Shown here: positions 52,503 through 58,835 of the stretch, one piece after another
How the letters are laid out: each line of letters starts with the position of its first letter
Position numbering within the stretch: the stretch's first letter is position 1
NCBI RefSeq assembly: GCF_046557915.1
Contig: NZ_JBHEBG010000001.1
Coordinates: 1,736,001 to 1,800,000, forward strand
Origin: JBHEBG01 sp046557915
Lineage (GTDB): Bacteria > Bacteroidota > Bacteroidia > Flavobacteriales > Flavobacteriaceae
DNA: 64,000 nucleotides
Reading direction: 5' to 3'
Made by a program: the position numbers and the translations under genes
The notes under the pieces: generated by a model
The model's database searches: none
What the model was told of the DNA's origin: nothing
What the model saw: only the letters and a program-made list of their open reading frames with translations

Positions 52503-53105
52503 TTAAGTAATTATTGCTTGATGCTCCGGACAGTCTATTCTTAAATCTGGTTTTAAAAGTACTTTCTTAAGAAGATTGCAATAATCGTTATCCTCCCCGG
52601 CCCTATAATACCTACAAGAAAAACACATGCGCTGTACGGTAATGATCCCAGCTTTGTTAAGGCTTTCGATAATGTTCAATAAGGATTGATACAACTGTTG
52701 CTGTTGCTCTTCACTTAAGCTATGAACAGGTTTTTCTATGCCGGTGGAAAAGGAACCCGTTTTAGAAACGATGTTTTCTCCTTTGTTGGTTAAATACACA
52801 GAAAAACTTCGGGTATCCTCTGCATCGGTTTGCTTATAGATGAGTTCTTTTTTGGTCAATAATCTAATGGTCTCGCTTATAGTAGCCTTGGTAAGATTAA
52901 ATTCCTTGGCAAGGTAATTTACCTTGCATTTTTCCGGTGTATGAAAACGAATGAACAGTAGTAATTGCAGTTGAATGGGAGTGAGGCCATTCTTTTTGCC
53001 CTCTTGCCATAGTAATACACGAAACGCTTCCGAAATGCGCTCCAGTGCAACCACAATCTTCCCTTCTACATGATTGTTTTGATATTCGGGGTTAAAACTG
53101 TCCAT
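52503..53105 (-). CDS. MarR-family regulator with C-terminal four-cysteine tail
   Basis: A 200-residue regulator. The winged helix spans about 35-115 (NYLAKEFNLTKATISETIRLLTKKELI). After it comes a cysteine tail Cys161-x2-Cys164-x11-Cys176-x15-Cys192-x2-His195, suited to zinc, an Fe-S cluster or thiol-disulfide switching. The TATTTTTG promoter leaves only four bases before the ATG, so the mRNA is predicted to be leaderless. A 17-bp operator (53127-53143) overlaps that promoter and recurs before the next two genes on the same strand, a lipoprotein and a thioredoxin-like protein. It therefore probably represses itself and both. The inducer is unknown. Confidence 0.88.
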   Translation of the reverse strand: MDSFNPEYQNNHVEGKIVVALERISEAFRVLLWQEGKKNGLTPIQLQLLLFIRFHTPEKCKVNYLAKEFNLTKATISETIRLLTKKELIYKQTDAEDTRSFSVYLTNKGENIVSKTGSFSTGIEKPVHSLSEEQQQQLYQSLLNIIESLNKAGIITVQRMCFSCRYYRAGEDNDYCNLLKKVLLKPDLRIDCPEHQAIIT

Positions 53106-53109
53106 GCTT

Positions 53110-53150
53110 CAAAAATAGCCCCAAACAACTAGTTTACCTAACTGTTTGGG
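53110..53150 (-). promoter_or_regulatory. Promoter and shared operator of the marR gene (site C)
   Basis: The -7 element TATTTTTG is at 53117-53110 on the minus strand. Just upstream, AGTTAGGTAAACTAGTT (53143-53127, minus strand) matches the shared operator AGTTAGKTAAACTWRYT, flanked by CCCAAACA/TGTTTGGG arms (53120-53127/53143-53150). The operator would cover the -33 region. Confidence 0.7.
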
Positions 53151-53158
53151 ACCTAAAA

Positions 53159-53905
53159 TTAGTCATTTGATATGCTATATGGTAACGAAAGATCGCCAGA
53201 AGCAATACTATATACGCTGTAAACTCCCAACATAGGAAGCTCAGGATTGGATGTATTTACCTGCATATATGCAGCTACGCCGTCAAACTTGAAATCGGTT
53301 CTGTTGTTCATACGGTATAAGGGTACAACAACCTTGATTCCGTTTCCATTGGTGATTACCGGAAACCCAGGAGAATCCATAAACATGGGCATTCCGGGAT
53401 TGGTAGGTGGTAGGGTTATAGAGGAGTCTTCCGTATCAAATTGTTTTACGGATAAGCCACCGGGGACTCTTTTGTCTTCGGTTAAGATAACCCAATGAGG
53501 ATGCCAGACTACGCCATCATCGGCATAATTTGAATTGGAATTTTCGTCCCACAAAGGCGTATCATCAAAATCGGGATGCGATGTAAGCGCCAGGGCAACA
53601 ATGCCTTGGGTTTTGGAAAAACCCACATCTTCAGATGCAAGATTGGTAGGGAAAACATATCCTAGGACCGGTGCACCATCCATGTTTCCATGTTTTTCAG
53701 GAACGCTGGCCCCAGCTTCTCCTTTTACGTTTATGGTAAAAACCAACTGCTGTAAGTCTTTGTTTAGCGTTACTTCTGCCTTACTGATTTTTAAGTCGTC
53801 CGAATCCTTAAAACTTGGAGATTCGTTTGTTGTTTGAGCGTTGCAGGCTTGCAGGCCAATATGCAACAAGCCTAAGAGAACAATTTTAAATGTCTGTAGT
53901 TTCAT
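53159..53905 (-). CDS. Putative lipoprotein of unknown function in the MarR regulon
   Basis: A 248-residue protein with a signal peptide ending in a lipobox (GLQACNAQ). The start is ATG 53905 (MKLQTFKIVLL); an in-frame TTG at 53923 lies inside the operator and is less likely. The mature part is mostly beta-type, with several His/Asp-rich stretches (LTSHPDFDDTPLWDE, VVWHPHWVIL) that could bind metal. I do not recognise the family. Shared operators place it with the MarR sensor and a thioredoxin-like protein, which hints at an envelope stress or thiol function. Confidence 0.65.
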   Translation of the reverse strand: MKLQTFKIVLLGLLHIGLQACNAQTTNESPSFKDSDDLKISKAEVTLNKDLQQLVFTINVKGEAGASVPEKHGNMDGAPVLGYVFPTNLASEDVGFSKTQGIVALALTSHPDFDDTPLWDENSNSNYADDGVVWHPHWVILTEDKRVPGGLSVKQFDTEDSSITLPPTNPGMPMFMDSPGFPVITNGNGIKVVVPLYRMNNRTDFKFDGVAAYMQVNTSNPELPMLGVYSVYSIASGDLSLPYSISND

Positions 53906-53921
53906 GATTTTTGTGTTAAGC

Positions 53922-53956
53922 AATCTATAAAGTTAGTTAAACTAACTTTATAGATT
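53922..53956. promoter_or_regulatory. Perfect 17-bp-arm palindrome, shared MarR operator (site A)
   Basis: Arms 53922-53938 and 53940-53956 are perfectly complementary around one central base (53939). The core AGTTAGTTAAACTAACT (53931-53947) matches sites B and C. It lies 16 bases before the lipoprotein start. A TAACTTTA (7 of 8 to TAnnTTTG) is inside it on the minus strand. Confidence 0.8.
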
Positions 53957-53965
53957 AAATTTTTT

Positions 53966-54205
53966 TTACCCTTTTACTTCGGCCAAGCTTGCGCCGTAAT
54001 TAATATGAAGCACGTTACCGTCTTCCAGTACCAAGGCAGGCACGGATTTCACTCCTTGGTTTTCCGCATCGTTTATAAATTCGGTGCGTTCACCAAGGTG
54101 TACCACGTTTACAGATACCTTAGCAGGGTCTATAAGGTTCAGTAGTTCTTCTTCCGCATTAATGCATACTGGGCAACCAGCATGATAGAATGTTGCTTTT
54201 TTCAT
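53966..54205 (-). CDS. Small thioredoxin/glutaredoxin-like protein
   Basis: A 79-residue thioredoxin-fold protein. The active-site pair is GCPVC (Cys11-Pro-Val-Cys14) after a first strand MKKATFYHA, and the cis-Pro loop appears as VKSVPALVL (about 53-61). It has no signal peptide, so it works in the cytoplasm as a disulfide reductase or thiol carrier. Its promoter carries site B of the shared operator, putting it under the MarR protein with the cysteine tail. It could regenerate that regulator or a detoxifying enzyme; this is speculation. Confidence 0.8.
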   Translation of the reverse strand: MKKATFYHAGCPVCINAEEELLNLIDPAKVSVNVVHLGERTEFINDAENQGVKSVPALVLEDGNVLHINYGASLAEVKG

Positions 54206-54239
54206 TGTTGAATATTAGATTAAGGCATTATTGCCGTTA

Positions 54240-54266
54240 CAAATATAGTAAGTTTAACTAACTATA
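54240..54266 (-). promoter_or_regulatory. Promoter and shared operator of the thioredoxin-like gene (site B)
   Basis: On the minus strand the operator core AGTTAGTTAAACTTACT (54263-54247) runs into the -7 element TATATTTG (54247-54240), an exact TAnnTTTG. The 11-base arms 54244-54254/54256-54266 differ at one position. Binding would block RNA polymerase. Confidence 0.75.
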
Positions 54267-54287
54267 ATGGAAATTTAACCTTTTTTT

Positions 54288-55052
54288 CTAATTTGATGAG
54301 AAAAGGGAGACGGTATAATCCAATAATTCTACCCCTCCATACGCCCCATGGCCGGGAACTACAGTTTCCAAAGCCGGATAGTTTTCCTTGATTTTTAAAA
54401 CCGTAGGACCCCAATCATCAACATTGGCATCTCCTAGGTATCCTTTTTTAGCATTTAGTGACTTGATCGAACACCCGCCGAAGAGTAATTTTTCACTGGG
54501 AACATAACTTACTATATTGTCCTTAGAATGTGCTTCCCCAAAATGACGGTTGATTACCTTTTCATTACCTACCACAAGCTCCATTTCGCCGTTAAATCCT
54601 ATTTGTGGGGCAATGACCCCACTGGTTTTTGCCAATGCTATCGTGGTGTTATTTGCAAAAGAAGGAATACCCAGTTTATGAAAAGCTCCTAATCCGCCCA
54701 AACAGTCTTCATGGAAGTGATTGACCACCACTCCCGTAACATCGCTCTTTTTAACCTCGGCTATCCATCGTATGAGTTCCGTGCTGGTGGTATCGTCACT
54801 GGGCGTATCAAAGACCACTGCTTCGTTGTCGTTTATAAAAACAAGACCATTGCATGCAACCTTACCGTATGATTCCGTATCTAGATAGGATATATGTACA
54901 AAACTATTTTCGGAAAGCGCAATTATTTTTAGAGTTTCAGTACTATAGCTGGTGAGTGGTTTTTTGGAGCCGCACCCTAGGATGGTAGCAAAACCTGATA
55001 TTGCCAAAATAGAAGTGTAAAGTATTTTTTTTATGGTTGGAATTTTTGACAT
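54288..55052 (-). CDS. Subclass B1 metallo-beta-lactamase-like lipoprotein
   Basis: A 254-residue MBL-fold protein with a signal peptide and lipobox (ILGCGSKK, Cys27). All six B1 zinc ligands are present: His112, His114 and His175 for Zn1, and Asp116, Cys194 and His235 for Zn2. Lys197 in GGCSIKS matches the lysine that holds the beta-lactam carboxylate in B1 enzymes. It is therefore a better candidate for a true beta-lactamase than most MBL-fold hydrolases. Chromosomal B1 enzymes are known in Flavobacteriaceae. It would be membrane-anchored in the periplasm. No MarR operator is seen in its promoter. Confidence 0.85.
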   Translation of the reverse strand: MSKIPTIKKILYTSILAISGFATILGCGSKKPLTSYSTETLKIIALSENSFVHISYLDTESYGKVACNGLVFINDNEAVVFDTPSDDTTSTELIRWIAEVKKSDVTGVVVNHFHEDCLGGLGAFHKLGIPSFANNTTIALAKTSGVIAPQIGFNGEMELVVGNEKVINRHFGEAHSKDNIVSYVPSEKLLFGGCSIKSLNAKKGYLGDANVDDWGPTVLKIKENYPALETVVPGHGAYGGVELLDYTVSLFSSN

Positions 55053-55105
55053 AAGGACACGTTATTTTTTAAATTATAAAGATAGATAATCGATACCTTT
55101 ATAAG

Positions 55106-55489
55106 ATGAACAATTCAACACTACACAAATTATTATTTGTTTATAATGCAGACTCAGGTATACGCAATGCACTTTTAGATAGTGCCCACAAAATACTTAG
55201 TCCGGACACTTACGATTGCAATCTATGTGATATCACCTTTGGCGTTTTTACCGAAAACAAGGTTTGGAAGGCGTTTCGGGAGGAGAACGATGGTCAGATG
55301 GAATTTCTTCATAAAGATGAATTTGCGAAGCAATATGCATCCAAATTTGGATATAAATTCACATTCCCTATTGTTTTGGCCATAACGGAGGATGCAATGG
55401 AAGTGTTTGTGGGGACAGAAGAACTAAATACCTTGGAAAGTGCCGAAGCACTTGTTACTTTAATACAGGAAAGGCAAGCAACATACTAA
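55106..55489 (+). CDS. Conserved-looking small protein of unknown function with CxxC
   Basis: A 127-residue soluble protein. It starts LLFVYNADSGIRNALLDSAHKIL, then STYDC-like DCNLCDITFGVF (a CxxC pair), and ends in an alpha-helical SAEALVTLIQER segment. The layout (strand-helix-CxxC) faintly resembles a thioredoxin fold, but the spacing is wrong for a standard active site. TACCTTTA lies four bases before the ATG, so the mRNA may be leaderless. I do not recognise a characterised family. Confidence 0.7.
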   Translation: MNNSTLHKLLFVYNADSGIRNALLDSAHKILSPDTYDCNLCDITFGVFTENKVWKAFREENDGQMEFLHKDEFAKQYASKFGYKFTFPIVLAITEDAMEVFVGTEELNTLESAEALVTLIQERQATY

Positions 55490-55490
55490 A

Positions 55491-56117
55491 CTAGATATAA
55501 TCTCCTCTCTTTTCCGAAAAAAAGTCACTGTTAAGGTTGCCTATATAGTTTAAAACTTCATCGCGCCCCATATAATTTGTTGATGAGGTCACAAAAAATG
55601 GTGGTATCTCTTCCCAGATACCGGAAAGCATTTGGTCTGTATAGGTGTTTATATTGTTTTCTATGGCTTTTGGTTTTAGCTTATCCGCTTTGGTGAAAAT
55701 AATACAGAAAGGGATAGCAGTAACTCCCAACCATTCCATGAATTCCATATCTATCTTTTGTGGATTGTGCCTAATGTCTACAAGAACAAAGGCGCAAACG
55801 AGTTGTTTCCTTTTTTCAAAATAAGAAGTAATGTATTTTTGGAATGTTTTTTTATCTTTTTTTGAAGTTTTTGCATATCCATAACCAGGTAAATCCACTA
55901 AGAACCAGTTGTCATTTATCTTAAAATGGTTGATGAGCTGCGTTTTCCCAGGTTTTCCGGAAGTCTTCGCCAAACTTTTACGTTCGGTAAGCATATTTAT
56001 CAACGAAGATTTGCCAACATTGGAGCGGCCAATAAAAGCATACTCGGGCAAGGGTTCCTTGGGGCACTTCGCTACATCGGAATTGCTTATTACAAAGTCG
56101 GCCGACTTAATTTTCAT
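55491..56117 (-). CDS. engB: Ribosome biogenesis GTPase YihA/YsxC (EngB)
   Basis: A 208-residue GTPase for 50S subunit assembly. It has G1 GRSNVGKSS, G3 DLPGYGYAKTSK, G4 TKADKLK and G5 SSTN. The start is ATG 56117 (MKIKSADFVISN); the frame is open 12 codons further, but those residues are not typical. It lies 11 bases behind the alpha/beta hydrolase gene on the same strand and is probably cotranscribed. Confidence 0.93.
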   Translation of the reverse strand: MKIKSADFVISNSDVAKCPKEPLPEYAFIGRSNVGKSSLINMLTERKSLAKTSGKPGKTQLINHFKINDNWFLVDLPGYGYAKTSKKDKKTFQKYITSYFEKRKQLVCAFVLVDIRHNPQKIDMEFMEWLGVTAIPFCIIFTKADKLKPKAIENNINTYTDQMLSGIWEEIPPFFVTSSTNYMGRDEVLNYIGNLNSDFFSEKRGDYI

Positions 56118-56128
56118 TGAAATGTATT

Positions 56129-56893
56129 TTAGAACTTTCGCTTTTGCAACCAAGCATCAAAAAGCGTATTGAACTCCTGGGGATGTTCCATCATGGGTGC
56201 ATGCCCGCATTTTTCAATCCAAAAAAGCTCCGAATCGGGTAAGAGTTCGTGAAATTCCTTGGCTACATTGGGTGGTGTAACGGTATCATTTTCTCCCCAA
56301 ATAATACAGGTAGGTGTCTTCATCTTGGGAAGATCCTTGGACATATTATGTCTAATGGCACTTTTTGCAATGGCCAAAGTCTTCACCAATTTCATACGAT
56401 CGTTGACTGTGGCGTAAACTTCGTCAACAATTTCTTTGGTGGCAACCTTGGGATCATAAAAAACATCCTGCGCTTTCTTTTTAATGAACTCGTAATCCCC
56501 ACGTTTGGGATAACCGTCGCCCATAGCACTTTCGTAAAGGCCAGAACTGCCTGTAATCACCAAAGCCTTTACCATTTTAGGGTAAAGTTTGGTATGCAAA
56601 AGACCAATATGTCCACCAAGGGAATTGCCAAGAAGAATAACGTCTTTAAGGCCTTTAAATTCTATGAAACGTTCCAAAAACTTGGCAAAGTTCTTTACAT
56701 TGGTCCGTATTATGGGCATATCATAGATTGGTAACTCCGGAACCAAGACCTTATATCCTTTTTTTGGGAAATAATCCATAACACCATGAAAATTGCTCAA
56801 TCCGCCCATGAGCCCATGTAATATAATAATAGGAGTGCCTTCGCCTACCTCTATATACCGATATTTCCCTTCAGTAATAATCTTTTCTTCCAT
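56129..56893 (-). CDS. Alpha/beta hydrolase
   Basis: A 254-residue alpha/beta hydrolase fold protein. It has an HGLMGGLSNF oxyanion motif, the nucleophile elbow GNSLGGH, Asp in WGENDTV, and His in KCGHAPMMEHP. The start ATG 56893 (MEEKIITEGKYRY) is preferred over one 15 codons upstream. There is no signal peptide. The substrate is unknown; esterase, MhpC/BioH-like or haloperoxidase-like activities are possible. It is first of two genes with engB. Confidence 0.82.
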   Translation of the reverse strand: MEEKIITEGKYRYIEVGEGTPIIILHGLMGGLSNFHGVMDYFPKKGYKVLVPELPIYDMPIIRTNVKNFAKFLERFIEFKGLKDVILLGNSLGGHIGLLHTKLYPKMVKALVITGSSGLYESAMGDGYPKRGDYEFIKKKAQDVFYDPKVATKEIVDEVYATVNDRMKLVKTLAIAKSAIRHNMSKDLPKMKTPTCIIWGENDTVTPPNVAKEFHELLPDSELFWIEKCGHAPMMEHPQEFNTLFDAWLQKRKF

Positions 56894-57087
56894 TAAGGAT
56901 AGCTTGTGGTCTTCGATGGCAAATATAGACATTTCCATATAATACCAACATATTTGGATAAGGGGCTTCTGACTTTAAATAAGTCAAAAACTGCCATTGA
57001 ATACATGGTTGCTATTTGGGAATGTTGGAGGATTTTGACCCAATAGCAGGGGATATCAGGACCAAAAAGCCAAAATTTATTAACAAA

Positions 57088-57131
57088 GTGGTAATTTGTG
57101 GTAAAAAGTGGTAATAAATTCTATATATTTG
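57088..57131 (+). promoter_or_regulatory. MraZ-type direct repeats and promoter of the dcw cluster
   Basis: Three GTGGTAA repeats at 57088-57094, 57098-57104 and 57108-57114 are spaced exactly 10 bp. They are followed by the -7 element TATATTTG (57124-57131). The repeat arrangement matches known MraZ operators (tandem boxes of about 10-bp period), so MraZ, encoded 30 bases downstream, should regulate its own cluster. The boxes cover the -33 region. Confidence 0.8.
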
Positions 57132-57161
57132 AGTTATTAAAGCTAAAACCAGCAACTTATA

Positions 57162-57635
57162 GTGATCAGTTTCATTGGAACATACGATTGTAAAGCCGAT
57201 ACCAAAGGTAGGGTAATGTTGCCAGTTTCGCTCAAAAATCAGATGGCGCCTATCCTAAATAAGGGTTTTGTAATAAAGCGTTCTGTTTTTCAGCCGTGTT
57301 TGGAGCTCTATCCCATGGAAGAATGGAATGCGCTTATGCAAAAAATGAGCAAGAAAAATCGCTTTAAGAAAAAGAACGACGACTTTATTAGAACATTTTC
57401 AGCGGGTATCAAACCTGTGGAGATAGATGGTACCGGACGGTTGCAAATTCCTAAAAACTTGGTGTCCATAGCGGGTATCACAAAGGAAGTGGTACTCAGT
57501 TCGTCCATTAATATTATTGAGATTTGGGACAAAGATAGTTATGAAAAAGTAATTGCGGAGTCTAGCGCAAATTTTGCCGAATTGGCAGAAGAGGTTATGG
57601 GGAACGATGGTGACTATGACGATGAGCTACCATAA
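57162..57635 (+). CDS. mraZ: Transcriptional regulator MraZ
   Basis: A 157-residue protein with two SpoVT/AbrB-like MraZ domains: GTYDCKADTKGRVMLP (about 5-20) and PVEIDGTGRLQIPKNL (about 86-101). It is the first gene of the dcw cluster and binds tandem direct repeats in its own promoter. The start is GTG 57162. It overlaps rsmH by 14 bases at the chosen rsmH start. Confidence 0.93.
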   Translation: MISFIGTYDCKADTKGRVMLPVSLKNQMAPILNKGFVIKRSVFQPCLELYPMEEWNALMQKMSKKNRFKKKNDDFIRTFSAGIKPVEIDGTGRLQIPKNLVSIAGITKEVVLSSSINIIEIWDKDSYEKVIAESSANFAELAEEVMGNDGDYDDELP

Positions 57636-58518
57636 CCCTGTAATGCTTAAGGAGTCGGTAGACGGGCTCCTTATCAAAGAAGACGGAGTGTATGTTGATG
57701 TCACTTTTGGTGGTGGAGGGCATTCCCGGGAGATTTTGAAACGGTTGGGCAAGAATGGTAGGTTGTTGGCCTTTGACCAAGATGAGGATGCTCTGGAAAA
57801 CTCCATAGCAGATGACCGATTTCAATTGATCAATGAAAATTTTAGGTACATCAGGCAGTTTTTAAAGTTCTATGGCATTCGGAAAGTAGACGGAATCTTG
57901 GCCGATTTTGGCGTTTCCTCGCATCAATTTGACAAAGCGGAACGTGGTTTTTCCACACGTTTTGATGCGGCCTTGGACATGCGCATGAGCAAGAAAGGTA
58001 GTCTTACCGCTTACAAGGTGGTAAATACATATGATTATGATGCGTTGCGAAGCGTGTTGTTCCATTATGGAGACCTGCGCAATGCCAATGCAATGGCAAA
58101 GACGCTGATGGTGGCAAGGGAATCGGAACCCATAAAGACCACCGCCCAATTGAAACAGGTGTTGGTGTCTTTCTTGCCCAAGTTTAAGGAGCAAAAAATA
58201 TTGGCACAAATATATCAGGCAGTGCGTATAGAGGTAAACCAAGAAATAGAGGTTATAAAAGAATTCTTGTTGCAAACGCCCGAGCTTTTAAACCCAAAAG
58301 GAAGGCTAAGTGTAATAAGTTATCACTCTTTGGAGGACAGATTGGTAAAACGATTTATACGAGCAGGAAGTTTTGAGGGTGAGCCCGAAAAAGATTTTTA
58401 TGGAAACGTAACGCTTCCATTAAAAAAGGTAGGAGGATTAATAGTGCCTTCCAAAGAAGAAATTAAAAGAAATAGCAGGGCACGAAGTGCCAAACTACGA
58501 ATAGCGGAAAAAATATGA
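57622..58518 (+). CDS. rsmH: 16S rRNA (cytosine-1402-N4)-methyltransferase
   Basis: A 298-residue SAM-dependent methyltransferase acting on C1402 of 16S rRNA. YVDVTFGGGGHSREIL carries the SAM motif, DGILADFGVSSHQFD follows, and SVISYHSLEDRLVK is diagnostic. The frame is open further upstream; ATG 57622 (MSYHNPVMLKES) matches the family start, with 57616 as an alternative. The gene overlaps ftsL by four bases. Confidence 0.93.
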   Translation: MSYHNPVMLKESVDGLLIKEDGVYVDVTFGGGGHSREILKRLGKNGRLLAFDQDEDALENSIADDRFQLINENFRYIRQFLKFYGIRKVDGILADFGVSSHQFDKAERGFSTRFDAALDMRMSKKGSLTAYKVVNTYDYDALRSVLFHYGDLRNANAMAKTLMVARESEPIKTTAQLKQVLVSFLPKFKEQKILAQIYQAVRIEVNQEIEVIKEFLLQTPELLNPKGRLSVISYHSLEDRLVKRFIRAGSFEGEPEKDFYGNVTLPLKKVGGLIVPSKEEIKRNSRARSAKLRIAEKI

Positions 58519-58835
58519 TGAAGAAAGGAATATTGGACATTTTAAAAGGAAAGTTTTTAGTAAGTGGGGACGCCCCTAAAAATTGGCTTTTCATTGTGTT
58601 TGCCTCTTTTTTGGCCACGATTATGATTGCCAGTTCGCATAGTGCAGATCGTAAGGTCCATAAACTTGCCGCCCTTAACGAAGAAGTACGGGAATTACGT
58701 AGCCAATTTGTAGACGCACGCTCAGATGTACAACGATTAAAACTAGAATCTACGATAGTACAAACCGTGGAAAATGAGGGATTGTTTCCGTCGGAGACAC
58801 CTCCAAAGAAAATTAAAGTAAAGCAAGAAGAATAG
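58515..58835 (+). CDS. ftsL: Cell division protein FtsL-like
   Basis: A 106-residue bitopic membrane protein. A short cytoplasmic N-terminus is followed by a transmembrane helix (about 24-40, WLFIVFASFLATIMIAS) and a periplasmic coiled coil (AALNEEVRELRSQFVDARSDVQRLKLES) with a charged tail. The size, topology and place between rsmH and ftsI identify it as the FtsL-type divisome component, though FtsL sequences diverge strongly. It overlaps rsmH by four bases and ftsI by one. Confidence 0.82.
   Translation: MMKKGILDILKGKFLVSGDAPKNWLFIVFASFLATIMIASSHSADRKVHKLAALNEEVRELRSQFVDARSDVQRLKLESTIVQTVENEGLFPSETPPKKIKVKQEE

Noticed and set aside
56970..56986. TGACTT/AAGTCA inverted repeat upstream of the alpha/beta hydrolase as an operator
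   Set aside because: A 6-bp repeat in an AT-rich gap is close to chance, and no matching copies or regulator are seen.
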